From: Fidelibacterota bacterium
GTDB lineage: Bacteria; Pseudomonadota; Alphaproteobacteria; Rhodospirillales; Rhodospirillaceae
Length of the DNA: 64,000 nucleotides
Assembly (NCBI GenBank): GCA_947476275.1
Contig: CANJPQ010000005.1
Location: 1 to 64,000, forward strand
Reading direction: 5' to 3'
Positions 31,073 through 41,062 of the stretch are shown piece by piece. The notes under the pieces are model-generated. The model worked only from the letters and a program-made list of their open reading frames with translations. It ran no database searches and was not told the origin of the DNA. How positions within the stretch are numbered: the stretch's first letter is position 1; each line of letters opens with the position of its first letter. The translations under genes were made by a program, and so were the position numbers.

Positions 31073-31944
31073 GTCTGATCCGCCGTGGTGTAGCTGAAGC
31101 CGCCGTTGCCGCTGGTGATCTGCACCGCGGTGGGAGCGGGGAAATGCGCCGGCATAATCCACGCACCGGTGTCGGCGACGCGTTCGACGAAGGCGATGCG
31201 TGTGCGGCTCGATTGGGCTGCATCCCAACAGAAGCGACTGGCCCATGCGGGCCGTTCGATCTGCACCGGATGATGGATGGTGTCGCCGACCAGAAACGCG
31301 CGCTCGCGGCCGTCGTCCAGGCACAGCACGATATTGCCAGGCGAGTGGCCGGGGGCAGGCATCAGGTGAACGCCCGGCTCGATCTCGTAGTCGCTGTCGA
31401 CGAGGACCGCCAAACCCGCATCCAGGATCGGTTGCACGGAGTCCTCCCAAGAGCCGTGATTGGGCGGCTCAGCCGCGGTCGTACGCTCATGCTCCCAATA
31501 GGCGACTTCGGCGCGGGCCATGATGTATTTCGCGTTCGGGAACGTCGGCACCCAACGGCCGTTCAGCAGCTTGGTGTTCCAGCCGACGTGGTCCGCATGC
31601 AGATGTGTACACAGCACGTGGGTGACGCTTTCGGGCGGGCAGCCAGCCGCAGCAAGGTCGGCGAGGAACGGGCCGTTGCGGCGATTCCAATCCGGCAGCT
31701 TACGCACCTTGTCGTTGCCGACGCAGGTATCGACCAGGATAACGTTGCGGGCGGTGCGCACGATCAGGCTGTAGAAGCCCATAACGAGGAGATTGTTGGC
31801 CGCGTCATAGAAGCGCGGATCGCGCGATGTCGCGGTTTGTGCAAACAGCGCGGGCGTCGCGTCCGGCAGGATGAAGTCCGGCGCGCGGAACGGCCCTTCG
31901 CTCTCGACCACACGGGTGATGGCGAAGGGGCCGGGCAGACGCAT
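31069..31944 (-). CDS. MBL-fold metallo-hydrolase
   Basis: The 291-residue protein has the metallo-beta-lactamase-fold signature HLHADH at 114-119, followed by PAPGHSPGN and LVGDTIHHPVQ with further ligands, so a two-metal site is likely. It has no signal peptide. The pattern resembles lactonase or quorum-quenching-like hydrolases (the H-x-H-x-D-H type with PGHSPG), but the substrate is unknown. It is four bases downstream of the PagL-like gene and overlaps the isochorismatase-like gene. Confidence 0.87.
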   Translation of the reverse strand: MRLPGPFAITRVVESEGPFRAPDFILPDATPALFAQTATSRDPRFYDAANNLLVMGFYSLIVRTARNVILVDTCVGNDKVRKLPDWNRRNGPFLADLAAAGCPPESVTHVLCTHLHADHVGWNTKLLNGRWVPTFPNAKYIMARAEVAYWEHERTTAAEPPNHGSWEDSVQPILDAGLAVLVDSDYEIEPGVHLMPAPGHSPGNIVLCLDDGRERAFLVGDTIHHPVQIERPAWASRFCWDAAQSSRTRIAFVERVADTGAWIMPAHFPAPTAVQITSGNGGFSYTTADQT

Positions 31945-31948
31945 GGGG

Positions 31949-32446
31949 CTAGAAATTGAAGCCGATGGTGCCGAGCGCGGAGTTGAGGCCCGGGTTGATG
32001 CGGTGCGAGCCGGCGTTCGAGAGGTGCGTGATCGACACGCCGATGCGCGTGCTGTCCGTCAGTGCATAACTGGCGGCGAGGCCAAGGTGGAATTCGAACA
32101 CGCCGCCGAGGTCGAGGCCCTTGCCCTTGTGGTACGCGCCGATGCCGGCGGAGCCTTCCACTTCCCAACGCCCGAACTTGAAGGGGGCCGCCAGGCCCGC
32201 CCAGCCGTACATGGATTCGTTGGTGGCAAACATCGCGCCACCGGCAAGCTTCAGGCCGCGGAATACGCCGTCGGTGCCCAGCACGCCGTAGCCGGAGCGC
32301 ACGGCGAAGTCGCCCTCGAAGGAATGGGCACGATGCGAGACGAGATCGTACATGCCGACGCCAAAGGTGACGACGGAGTCGTCCTTGGCTTGGGCAGCGG
32401 ACGCGCCAAAGGCCACCGCAAGAGCGAGAGCAACTGACTTGAACAC
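31949..32446 (-). CDS. PagL-like acyloxyacyl hydrolase (lipid A 3-O-deacylase family)
   Basis: The signal peptide MFKSVALALAVAFGASAAQA precedes a 145-residue beta-barrel-like domain with alternating hydrophobic strands and a terminal Phe (GTIGFNF), typical of an outer-membrane protein. SITHLSNAG contains His141 and Ser143 in the PagL catalytic spacing, followed by NPG. Asn155 lies where P. aeruginosa PagL has its catalytic Glu, so activity is uncertain. The start is GTG at 32446, four bases after the sucD stop, placing an envelope gene within the sucCD operon. Confidence 0.75.
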   Translation of the reverse strand: MFKSVALALAVAFGASAAQAKDDSVVTFGVGMYDLVSHRAHSFEGDFAVRSGYGVLGTDGVFRGLKLAGGAMFATNESMYGWAGLAAPFKFGRWEVEGSAGIGAYHKGKGLDLGGVFEFHLGLAASYALTDSTRIGVSITHLSNAGSHRINPGLNSALGTIGFNF

Positions 32447-32450
32447 GTGA

Positions 32451-33326
32451 CTAGCCCTTCATTGCCGTGACCATGGTGGAGCCAAGGGCGGAGGGAGATT
32501 CCGCGACATGGAAGCCGGCGCTGCGCATCGCCTCGAATTTGGCGGCGGCTGTGCCTTTGCCGCCGGAGATGATCGCGCCGGCGTGGCCCATGCGGCGGCC
32601 CGGGGGCGCGGTGGCGCCGGCGACGAAGCCGACGATGGGCTTCTTGTTCTTGTGCGCCTTGTAGAACGCCGCGGCGTCTTCTTCGGCGGTGCCGCCGATT
32701 TCGCCGATCATGATGATGCCTTGGGTTTCCGGATCGTTCAGGAACAGGTCGAGGCAATCGATGAAGTTGGTGCCGTTGACCGGGTCGCCGCCGATGCCGA
32801 TGCAGGTGGTTTGACCCAGGCCCGCCGCGGTGGTCTGCGCGACCGCTTCATAGGTGAGCGTACCGGAGCGCGAGACGATGCCGATCTTGCCGCGCTGGTG
32901 GATGTGGCCCGGCATGATGCCGATCTTGCATTCGCCCGGCGTGATGATGCCCGGGCAGTTCGGCCCGATCAGGCGCGTCTTCGAGCCCTGGAGCGCGCGC
33001 TTCACCTTAATCATGTCCATCACCGGAATGCCTTCGGTGATGCACACCGCGAGCGGGATTTCCGCGTCGATGGCTTCCAGGATGGCATCGGCGGCGAACG
33101 GCGGCGGCACGTAGATGACCGTCGCGTCGCAGCCGGTGTGTTTGCGCGCATCCGCCACGGTGTCGAACACCGGCAGATCGAGGTGGGTTGTGCCGCCCTT
33201 ACCGGGCGTCACGCCGCCGACCATCTTGGTGCCGTAAGCGATCGCCTGTTCGGAGTGGAAGGTGCCCTGGCTGCCGGTGAAACCCTGGCAGATGACCTTG
33301 GTGTTCTTATTGACGAGGACGGCCAT
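32451..33326 (-). CDS. sucD: Succinyl-CoA synthetase subunit alpha
   Basis: The 291-residue alpha subunit binds CoA ([14 protein letters not shown]) and carries the phosphorylated His248 in [20 protein letters not shown] and the [12 protein letters not shown] power-helix region are intact. It makes ATP or GTP from succinyl-CoA in the TCA cycle. It starts one base after the sucC stop. Confidence 0.97.
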   Translation of the reverse strand: MAVLVNKNTKVICQGFTGSQGTFHSEQAIAYGTKMVGGVTPGKGGTTHLDLPVFDTVADARKHTGCDATVIYVPPPFAADAILEAIDAEIPLAVCITEGIPVMDMIKVKRALQGSKTRLIGPNCPGIITPGECKIGIMPGHIHQRGKIGIVSRSGTLTYEAVAQTTAAGLGQTTCIGIGGDPVNGTNFIDCLDLFLNDPETQGIIMIGEIGGTAEEDAAAFYKAHKNKKPIVGFVAGATAPPGRRMGHAGAIISGGKGTAAAKFEAMRSAGFHVAESPSALGSTMVTAMKG

Positions 33327-33327
33327 G

Positions 33328-34527
33328 TTATGCGGCCTCCTTCACGGCTTTGACGACTTTCTGGGCGGCATCGGCGAGGTTGTCGGCCGAGATGATGGGC
33401 AGACCGGATTCACGCATGATCTTCTTGCCGAGTTCGACGTTGGTGCCTTCGAGGCGCACGACCAGCGGCACGTTGAGGCTGACCTCGCGCGCGGCGGAGA
33501 CAACACCTTCGGCGATGACATCGCAGCGCATGATGCCGCCAAAGATGTTGACGAGTATGCCTTCGACGTTCGGGTCCGACAGGATGATCTTGAAGGCGGT
33601 GGTGACGCGTTCTTTGGTGGCGCCGCCGCCGACGTCGAGGAAGTTCGCCGGCGAGCCGCCATAGAGCTGGATGATGTCCATGGTCGCCATCGCGAGGCCG
33701 GCGCCGTTGACCATGCAGCCGATGGAGCCGTCGAGCTTGATGTAGTTGAGGTCGTGCTTGGAGGCTTCGAGTTCCTTCGGGTCCTCTTCGTCCTCGTCGC
33801 GCAGCTCCATGATCTCCGGGTGACGATAGAGCGCGTTGGAATCGAAGTTCATCTTCGCATCCAGCGGGATCACGTCGCCGGCGCCGGTGACCACCAGCGG
33901 ATTGATCTCGAGCAGCGACGCATCGGTCGCCACGAAGGCGTTGTAGAGCGAGGTCAGCAGCTTGGTGGCGGACTTGACCTGGTTGTCCTTCAGGCCCAGC
34001 GCAAAAGCGATCTTGCGGCAGTGGAAGCCCTGGATGCCGGTGGTCGGGTCGATGCTTTGGAAGATGATCTTCTCGGGCGTGTTGTGGGCCACGTCCTCGA
34101 TGTTCACGCCGCCTTCGGTGGACGCCATGATAGTGACGCGCGACGTGCCGCGATCGACCAGCATGGAGAGGTACAACTCGCGTTTGATGTCGCAGCCGGC
34201 TTCGATGTAGACGCGCTTGACGGTCTTGCCGGCCGGTCCGGTCTGGATCGTGACCAGGGTGTTGCCGAGCATCTGCTGGGCAGCTTCCTTGGCTTCCGCC
34301 GCGGACTTCACGACCCGCACGCCGCCCTTACCGCCGCCCGCGGCTTCCTTGAAGGTGCCTTTGCCGCGGCCGCCAGCGTGGATTTGCGACTTCACGACGT
34401 AGACGCCCTTGGGCAGCCCTTCGGCCACCTTTTGCGCCTCTTCCGCCGTGTAGGCGACGCCGCCGGCGAGCACCGGCACGCCGAACTTCTTCAAGACCTG
34501 TTTGGCTTGGTACTCATGAATATTCAT
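33328..34527 (-). CDS. sucC: Succinyl-CoA synthetase subunit beta (ADP/GDP-forming)
   Basis: The 399-residue ATP-grasp subunit begins [39 protein letters not shown] is the nucleotide-binding glycine-rich loop, LEINPLVVT and [11 protein letters not shown] hold magnesium ligands, and [13 protein letters not shown] is the C-terminal CoA-ligase signature. It is the first gene of the sucC-sucD-PagL-MBL-isochorismatase run and has its own promoter candidate. Confidence 0.97.
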   Translation of the reverse strand: MNIHEYQAKQVLKKFGVPVLAGGVAYTAEEAQKVAEGLPKGVYVVKSQIHAGGRGKGTFKEAAGGGKGGVRVVKSAAEAKEAAQQMLGNTLVTIQTGPAGKTVKRVYIEAGCDIKRELYLSMLVDRGTSRVTIMASTEGGVNIEDVAHNTPEKIIFQSIDPTTGIQGFHCRKIAFALGLKDNQVKSATKLLTSLYNAFVATDASLLEINPLVVTGAGDVIPLDAKMNFDSNALYRHPEIMELRDEDEEDPKELEASKHDLNYIKLDGSIGCMVNGAGLAMATMDIIQLYGGSPANFLDVGGGATKERVTTAFKIILSDPNVEGILVNIFGGIMRCDVIAEGVVSAAREVSLNVPLVVRLEGTNVELGKKIMRESGLPIISADNLADAAQKVVKAVKEAA

Positions 34528-34581
34528 GGCGGTCCGCCGCTGCGGTTATGATTGATGTGCGAGATGTCCCCGAGGGGGGTC

Positions 34582-34609
34582 TTTATAGCACCCCCGGACC
34601 GGCAGGCAA
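34582..34609 (-). promoter_or_regulatory. Candidate promoter of the sucCD operon
   Basis: On the minus strand TTGCCT (complement of 34604-34609) is followed after 16 bases by TATAAA (complement of 34582-34587). The -10 box sits between GGGGG and CCCCC arms that could pair. The leader would be about 48 bases. Confidence 0.45.
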
Positions 34610-34667
34610 CCGGGCCCGCAACGCGGAGTCTCGCGGAAAGGCCAATCCCGACTTATATTTAGCGCCC

Positions 34668-35312
34668 ATGGACACAATGAATGTGATCGATCTCGACGCG
34701 GTCCGGGCCGCCCCGACGGCCACCGCCCCCTACCCCCATTTCACCACCGTCGGCACCCTGAAGGCCGACGCGGTGCCAGCGCTGATGGACGACTTTCCGG
34801 CCATCACGCAGCCGGGATTTTTTCCCATCGACGACGTGCCGGTGTCGGGTGCGTTCGCGGCCCTGCTGGACGACCTGCAAAGCCCGGAGTTCAGCCGCAC
34901 GGTCGGCGAGAAACTGGGGATGGACCTGGTGTCGCGCCCAACGCTGATCACCGTGCGGAAATGGTCGCGCGCGAGCGACGGCACCATTCACACCGACAGC
35001 GTGAGCAAGATCGCGACCTTGCTGGTCTATCTCAACCCCACCTGGGGCGACACGGGCGAGGGTCGCTTGCGCGTGCTGCGCAATGACCACGATTTCAATG
35101 ACTACATCTCGGAGGTCAGCCCGACGGTCGGTACGATCTTCGCCTTCAAGCGCACGGATTCGTCCTGGCATGGACATTTGCCGTTCACCGGTGAACGGCG
35201 CGTGGTGCAGATCACGTGGCTGCTGGACGACAGCAAGGTCGCGCATAAGCGGCGGTTGGGAAAACTGAGCCGCTGGCTGAAGAACATCTTCCGGCCGAAA
35301 GCGGCCGCCTAG
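34668..35312 (+). CDS. 2OG-Fe(II) oxygenase family protein
   Basis: The 214-residue protein has the prolyl-hydroxylase-like double-stranded helix core: H-x-D in GTIHTDSVSKIATLLVYLN, the GEGRLRVL segment, and the distal His plus 2-oxoglutarate-binding Arg in WHGHLPFTGERRVVQITWL. The C-terminus is basic (KRRLGKLSRWLKNIFRPK). The hydroxylation target is unknown. The start at 34668 puts MDTMNVIDLDAV at the N-terminus; a TATATT box at 34654-34659 suggests an almost leaderless transcript. It interrupts the mdh-sucC order found in many relatives. Confidence 0.82.
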   Translation: MDTMNVIDLDAVRAAPTATAPYPHFTTVGTLKADAVPALMDDFPAITQPGFFPIDDVPVSGAFAALLDDLQSPEFSRTVGEKLGMDLVSRPTLITVRKWSRASDGTIHTDSVSKIATLLVYLNPTWGDTGEGRLRVLRNDHDFNDYISEVSPTVGTIFAFKRTDSSWHGHLPFTGERRVVQITWLLDDSKVAHKRRLGKLSRWLKNIFRPKAAA

Positions 35313-35340
35313 CCCAAGAAGGCAATCTTCGAAATGAGAA

Positions 35341-35366
35341 GGGCCGGCGGTGACGGCCGCCGGCCC
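35341..35366. terminator. Bidirectional terminator between the oxygenase gene and mdh
   Basis: A perfect 10-base stem GGGCCGGCGG/CCGCCGGCCC (35341-35350 and 35357-35366) with a six-base loop lies between two convergent genes. It is followed by CTTGTCTCTG on the plus strand and TTCTCATTTC on the minus strand. Confidence 0.75.
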
Positions 35367-35395
35367 CTTGTCTCTGTCTCTCAATCGATCAGGCG

Positions 35396-36484
<1,089 letters not shown>

Positions 36485-36498
36485 TCATACTGGCGGTT

Positions 36499-37530
36499 AT
36501 GTGCTTGTTCACCCTGCGATTCAGCGTGGTTGCGGCCTTGGCGGGCCTGCTGTCGGCCTGCGCCGCCGCACCGTCACAACCGGCGCCGGGCGGCCTGCCG
36601 GATTTGGCGTCCTATGCGCTCTTCCGGACGGATGGCGGGGCGCGCCCGGCACAGCGGGTCAGCGCCGCACAGGCCGCCGAAGTGCTGAAGGACTATGACG
36701 TGGTGTTCCTGGGCGAGTTGCATCGCCATCCGGGCAACCATGCCGCGCAGATGGCGCTGTACCGGGAGATCCAGACCCGCGCCGGCGCGGTCGATCTGTC
36801 CCTGGAGCAATTCGAGCGCGACGTCCAGAAGGTGGTCGACGACTACATGGCGGGGCGCATCGGCGAGGACGCGCTGAAGACCGACGGGCGCGCCTGGGAC
36901 AACTACCCGGTGAGCTATCGGCCCCTGGTGGAGTACGCCAAGGACCACAAGCTGGCCGTGATCGCCGCCGAGGCGCCGGGCATGGTGATCCGCTGCGTCG
37001 GCCAGGAAGGGCCGGCGTTCCTGGCGCGGATGAAGCCGGAGCAGCGCAGCTGGGCGGCGGCAGAGCTGCACCTCACCGACGGTGCCTATAAGGACAAGTA
37101 CCTGGGCTTTGCCACCGGCGATGGCGCCCACGGCAAGGACCCGAAGACCGGCGCGGTGACGGAAGCTGTGATGCGCAGCTTCGCCGCCCAAGTGACACGC
37201 GACGACACCATGGCGGAATCGATCTTCAATCACCTGCGCGCGCATCCCGGCCACAAGGTGGTGCACCTGAACGGTGCGTTCCACTCCGAGTCCTTCCTCG
37301 GCACGGCGGAGCGGCTGAAGATGCGCGATCCCAAACTGAAGATCGCCGTGGTGAATCCGATCGAGCTGGACGATCCGACCAAGCTGACCGTGAGCGCGAA
37401 GGATGCGACCACGGGCACGTTCGTGCTGCTGCTGCGCGCGCAGCCGAAGGCCTACATTTCCGAAGCGGAAATGCGCGCCGCCATCACCAAACAGATGAGC
37501 TTCCGCAAAGACGCGAAGTGCGAGCTGTAG
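36499..37530 (+). CDS. ChaN-like haem-binding lipoprotein
   Basis: The 343-residue protein starts with a lipoprotein signal MCLFTLRFSVVAALAGLLSA-C. The body matches the ChaN/DUF399 family: VVFLGELHRHPGNHAAQ, LSLEQFERDVQKVVDDY, and VVHLNGAFHSESFLGTAERL. ChaN in Campylobacter binds haem and is iron regulated. A GTG at 36475 lies six bases after a TATATT box and would give an eight-residue longer, less typical signal peptide; the ATG is preferred, but either is possible. It is divergent from mdh. Confidence 0.82.
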   Translation: MCLFTLRFSVVAALAGLLSACAAAPSQPAPGGLPDLASYALFRTDGGARPAQRVSAAQAAEVLKDYDVVFLGELHRHPGNHAAQMALYREIQTRAGAVDLSLEQFERDVQKVVDDYMAGRIGEDALKTDGRAWDNYPVSYRPLVEYAKDHKLAVIAAEAPGMVIRCVGQEGPAFLARMKPEQRSWAAAELHLTDGAYKDKYLGFATGDGAHGKDPKTGAVTEAVMRSFAAQVTRDDTMAESIFNHLRAHPGHKVVHLNGAFHSESFLGTAERLKMRDPKLKIAVVNPIELDDPTKLTVSAKDATTGTFVLLLRAQPKAYISEAEMRAAITKQMSFRKDAKCEL

Positions 37531-37552
37531 GGCACTTTCCCTATGGCCACCC

Positions 37553-37657
37553 TGTCGTCATGCCAGCGAAGGCCGGCATCCATTCAGCCACATGCAAATG
37601 CTTTACGAGAGGCTCGTGCGTCTTGAAAAGTGGACCCCGGCCTTCGCCGGGGTGACA
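37553..37657. repeat. Palindromic intergenic repeat with GCGAAGGCCGGC-type arms
   Basis: The left arm (37553-37582, centred on GCGAAGGCCGGCATCCA) and right arm (37631-37657, TGGACCCCGGCCTTCGCCGG and onward) are imperfect inverted copies of one sequence around a 48-base centre. I recall similar elements between genes in many alphaproteobacteria. It lies between the ChaN-like gene and zapE and could act as a bidirectional transcription stop. Confidence 0.75.
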
Positions 37658-37683
37658 GGCTGAGAGTGTCGAGGCCTCGCGCC

Positions 37684-38808
37684 TCAATTCACGTGCTTCG
37701 CCCGCAGATAATCCGCGGCCTGCATTTCGATCAGCCGGGAGACGGTGCGATGGAATTCGAAGCCGCCGGTGTCGCCGACGTAGAGTTGGTCCGGCGGCAC
37801 GGCGGCTGAGAGGATCAGCGCCGTGCGGTGTTCGTAGAGGGCATCGATCAACGTGACGAAGCGACGTGCCGCATCTTTGGTGTCTTCGTTCATCTGCGGC
37901 ACGTCGGAGAGGATCACGGTCTCGAAAGTGCCGGCGACCGCCATGTAATCGCTGGGGCCCAGGGCCTGGCGGCAGAGGTCGTCGAAGCTGAAGCGCGCCA
38001 CCTGGTGTGCCGCCGCCGGGACGGCGACGCGGCGGCCGGAGACGGTGACGTGATCCGGCTTGGGCGTGGCGTCGTCGGTGAGGCGGTTCCAGGCCGCATC
38101 GAGCGCCGCGTTAGCGGCCGGCCCGAGCGGGGCGTGATAGACCGCCTGCCCCATGAGTCGGCCGAGACGGTAATCCTGCGCCGCCTCAAGGGCCAAAACG
38201 TCGAGGCGTTCCTTGATGAGGGCGATGAAGGGCAGGAACTTGTCGCGCTGCAGTCCATCCTTGTAGAGGTCGTCGGGATGACGGTTCGATGTGGCGACCA
38301 CCACCACGCCGCGATCGAACAGGCGCTGGAACAGCCGGCCGATGATCATGGCGTCGGCGATGTCGCGCACTTCGATCTCGTCCAGGCACAACAGCGTCGC
38401 GGCATCCGCGATGCCGTCGGCCATGCCGGGGATGGGATCGCCTTCGTCGGCGAACATCGGCAGTTGGCGGCGGCGATGAATCTCCGCGTGGAAGTCGCGC
38501 ATGAAGGCCTGGAAGTGGACACGCTCTTTGTTGTCCACGGGTGCGGTCTCGAAGAACAGGTCCATCAGCATGGACTTGCCGCGGCCGACGCCGCCGTAGA
38601 GATAGAGCCCGAGCGGCGGCGGTGCGCCCTCGTCTTTCAGGCCGAAGCGCTGCATCCAGCCGCGCTTGCCGCTGCGCGGTGTGTAACCCTTCAGGGCATG
38701 GGCGAGCGCGTTGAGTTTCTCCGCCGCCAGGGCCTGCATCGGGTCCGGCAGCAAAGTGCCGGCGGCGACCTGGGCGCGGTAAAGCTCGAGGGGCGTTTGG
38801 TCCGACAT
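37684..38808 (-). CDS. zapE: Cell division protein ZapE (AFG1-like ATPase)
   Basis: The 374-residue AFG1-type ATPase has Walker A GGVGRGKS (72-79) and Walker B LLCLDEIEV (Asp143, Glu144), followed by VVVATSNRHPDDLYKDGLQR. In E. coli ZapE associates with the Z-ring. The ATG at 38808 gives the normal N-terminus; an upstream TTG lies in a terminator stem. Only 12 bases separate that hairpin from the start codon. Confidence 0.93.
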   Translation of the reverse strand: MSDQTPLELYRAQVAAGTLLPDPMQALAAEKLNALAHALKGYTPRSGKRGWMQRFGLKDEGAPPPLGLYLYGGVGRGKSMLMDLFFETAPVDNKERVHFQAFMRDFHAEIHRRRQLPMFADEGDPIPGMADGIADAATLLCLDEIEVRDIADAMIIGRLFQRLFDRGVVVVATSNRHPDDLYKDGLQRDKFLPFIALIKERLDVLALEAAQDYRLGRLMGQAVYHAPLGPAANAALDAAWNRLTDDATPKPDHVTVSGRRVAVPAAAHQVARFSFDDLCRQALGPSDYMAVAGTFETVILSDVPQMNEDTKDAARRFVTLIDALYEHRTALILSAAVPPDQLYVGDTGGFEFHRTVSRLIEMQAADYLRAKHVN

Positions 38809-38820
38809 GGCCTCAAAATG

Positions 38821-38852
38821 CAACAAGCCGCTCTGGAGAGAGCGGCTTGTTG
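38821..38852 (-). terminator. Strong hairpin between the DHH gene and zapE
   Basis: A perfect 14-base stem CAACAAGCCGCTCT/AGAGCGGCTTGTTG (38821-38834 and 38839-38852) has a four-base loop. On the minus strand it is followed by CATTTTGAGG, so it can stop transcription from the DHH gene. It abuts the zapE start and might also act as an attenuator. Confidence 0.7.
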
Positions 38853-38886
38853 TTTATCGCGTGCATGATCGCGCCGGAAGCGTGGA

Positions 38887-39816
38887 TCAGCCGTCCTTGT
38901 TGATCTTTTCGGTGATGTCTTTCAGCGTCTTCTCGGACTGATCGTTCGGGACCTGACAGGTGCCCGCGGCCTGATGGCCGCCGCCGCCGTACTTCAGGCA
39001 CAGCTCGCCGACGTTAGTCTTGGACGAACGGTCGAAGATCGACTTGCCGATGGCGAACACGGTGTTCTGCTTCTTCAGGCCCCACATAACGTGGATCGAG
39101 ATGTTGGTCTGCGGGAACAGCGCGTAGATCAGGAAGCGGTTGCAGGCCCAGATGGTCTCTTCGTCGCGCAGGTCGAGGATGACCAGGTTCTTGTGGACCG
39201 TGGAGCAGCGCTTGATCTGGTCTTTGGCCTTGGCTTCGTGCTCGACGTAGAGGTCGACGCGCTCAACCACATCCGGCAGCAGCAGGATCTGCTCCACCGG
39301 CATTTCCACGCACTTCTCGATCAGCTCCATCATGAGCTGGTAGTTGGAGATGGTGAATTCGCGGAAGCGGCCGAGACCCGTGCGGGCGTCCATGATGAAG
39401 TTCATCAGGTCCCACCCTTGCGGGTTGAGTACTTCGTCCTTGTTGAACTGGGCGGCGTCGCCCTTGTCGACGGCGGCCATCAGCGCATCGGAGATGCGCG
39501 GCACTTTGGCTTTGCCGCCATAGTAGTCGTACACGACGCGGGCCGCGGAGGGCGCGTTCTTGTCGATGATATGGTTGGATTTTTTGCCGACGCGGATGGT
39601 TTCGCTTTCGTGGTGATCGAACGCCAGATGCACACCCTCGACGAACGGCAGGTTCGTCGTGATGTCGCGGGCGTTGATCTCGATCACCCCGTCCTGCATG
39701 TCCTTGGGGTGAACGAACTTGATCTCATCGATCAGATCGAGTTCTTTGAGGATGGCCGCGCAGACAAGGCCGTCGAAGTCACTGCGCGTGACCAGCCTGA
39801 ATTTCCCTGAGGACAT
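38887..39816 (-). CDS. DHH family phosphoesterase
   Basis: The 309-residue protein has DHH motifs: DFDG at 13-16 (motif I, with Ser-Asp before it rather than His-x-Asp), FDHHES with DHH at 67-69, and a C-terminal DHHA1-type GGGGHQAAGTCQV. Members hydrolyse oligoribonucleotides, cyclic dinucleotides or polyphosphate; I cannot choose among them. The ATG has a GGGGGG-rich ribosome-binding site and a promoter candidate. Confidence 0.87.
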   Translation of the reverse strand: MSSGKFRLVTRSDFDGLVCAAILKELDLIDEIKFVHPKDMQDGVIEINARDITTNLPFVEGVHLAFDHHESETIRVGKKSNHIIDKNAPSAARVVYDYYGGKAKVPRISDALMAAVDKGDAAQFNKDEVLNPQGWDLMNFIMDARTGLGRFREFTISNYQLMMELIEKCVEMPVEQILLLPDVVERVDLYVEHEAKAKDQIKRCSTVHKNLVILDLRDEETIWACNRFLIYALFPQTNISIHVMWGLKKQNTVFAIGKSIFDRSSKTNVGELCLKYGGGGHQAAGTCQVPNDQSEKTLKDITEKINKDG

Positions 39817-39853
39817 CGAATCCCCCCCTCGACAAAGTGTGTTTTCGGGCGAA

Positions 39854-39882
39854 AAGATAAACAGGACGGTCCCCTAAGACAA
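39854..39882 (-). promoter_or_regulatory. Candidate promoter of the DHH phosphoesterase
   Basis: On the minus strand TTGTCT (complement of 39877-39882) and TATCTT (complement of 39854-39859) have a 17-base spacer. The leader would be about 31 bases and ends in a G-rich ribosome-binding site. Confidence 0.45.
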
Positions 39883-39935
39883 CGCCTGTTCCCCGCCTGC
39901 GCACCTGAAAAGCGCAATCCTAGGATACCCTTACC

Positions 39936-40250
39936 ATGCGCAGCCTACCCGCCCTCGCCCTGATTCTTGCCGCCCTGGTCGCTTTGCAGGGCTGCGCGGG
40001 TGCTGCGTATGTGGACGGGCGCCGCGAAGCGGGCAAACGCATTACCGTGGGAGCGTCGAACGAGGATGTGGTGGCCATTTGCCATAGCGGCAGCGGCCCG
40101 TCTGCCGAGGCGGAGAAGATGGCCGATTCGGAGTGCGGAAAGACCGGACGGACGGCACAGGCCGAGACGCGGGTGCGATTTGCCTGTTCGGTCCAGGCCC
40201 CGACCCGCAGCTACTTCCGCTGCCTGGGGCCGCGGAAGGAAGTGCCTTAG
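39936..40250 (+). CDS. Small cysteine-containing lipoprotein, unknown function
   Basis: The 104-residue product begins MRSLPALALILAALVALQGC, with a lipobox LQGC giving lipidated Cys20. The mature part has four cysteines (49, 67, 84, 96) that could form two disulfides in the periplasm. I do not recognise the family. GGAT lies nine bases before the ATG. It is a single gene between the divergent DHH gene and convergent sdhB. Confidence 0.7.
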   Translation: MRSLPALALILAALVALQGCAGAAYVDGRREAGKRITVGASNEDVVAICHSGSGPSAEAEKMADSECGKTGRTAQAETRVRFACSVQAPTRSYFRCLGPRKEVP

Positions 40251-40267
40251 GGACGGACGTCGGGCGC

Positions 40268-41050
40268 TTAGCCCGCCCGCTCCAGCATCTTCATCTTAAT
40301 GTCGCCGATCGCCTTGGCGGGGTTGAGACCCTTCGGGCAGGTGTTGGTGCAGTTCATGATGGTGTGGCAGCGGTACAGCTTGAACGGATCTTCCAGCGCA
40401 TCCAACCGTTCGCCGGTGGCTTCGTCGCGGCTGTCGTTGATCCAGCGTGCGGCCTGCAGCAGCACGGCGGGACCGAGATAGCGGTCGCCGTTCCACCAAT
40501 AGCTCGGGCAGCTGGTGGAGCAGCAGAAGCACAGGATGCATTCCCACAGGCCGTCGAGCTTCTCGCGCTCTTCCGGGGACTGGAGACGTTCGCCGGAGGC
40601 CGGCGCCGGGGTATCGGTCTTCAGCCACGGCTCGATCGAGGTGAGCTGGGCGTAGATGTGCGTGAGATCGGGCACCAGGTCCTTCACCACCGGCATATGC
40701 GGCAGCGGATAGACCTTCACTTCGCCTTTGCACTCTTCGATCGGCTTCAGGCAGGCGAGCGTATTGCCGCCGTCGATGTTCATGGCGCAGGAACCGCAGA
40801 TGCCTTCACGGCAGGAGCGGCGCAGCGCGAGGGTGGAATCCACCTCGTCCTTAATCTTCAGCAGGGCGTCGAGCACCATCGGACCGCAGGTGTCCATGTC
40901 GACGTCGTAGGTGTCCGTGCGCGGATTGGCGCCGGTGTCCGGGTCGTAGCGATAGACCTTGAACTTGCGCGTGTTCTTGGCGCCGGCCGGCGCGGGGAAA
41001 TGCTTCCCGGTCTGGACCTTGGAGTTCTTGGGCAGGGCGAATTCGACCAT
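40268..41050 (-). CDS. sdhB: Succinate dehydrogenase iron-sulfur subunit
   Basis: The 260-residue electron-transfer subunit carries the [2Fe-2S] ligands Cys80, Cys85, Cys88 and Cys100, the [4Fe-4S] motif [12 protein letters not shown] and the [3Fe-4S] motif [17 protein letters not shown]. It passes electrons from SdhA to ubiquinone. It is the last gene of sdhCDAB, 12 bases after sdhA. Confidence 0.97.
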   Translation of the reverse strand: MVEFALPKNSKVQTGKHFPAPAGAKNTRKFKVYRYDPDTGANPRTDTYDVDMDTCGPMVLDALLKIKDEVDSTLALRRSCREGICGSCAMNIDGGNTLACLKPIEECKGEVKVYPLPHMPVVKDLVPDLTHIYAQLTSIEPWLKTDTPAPASGERLQSPEEREKLDGLWECILCFCCSTSCPSYWWNGDRYLGPAVLLQAARWINDSRDEATGERLDALEDPFKLYRCHTIMNCTNTCPKGLNPAKAIGDIKMKMLERAG

Positions 41051-41062
41051 CTTTGCTGACCC

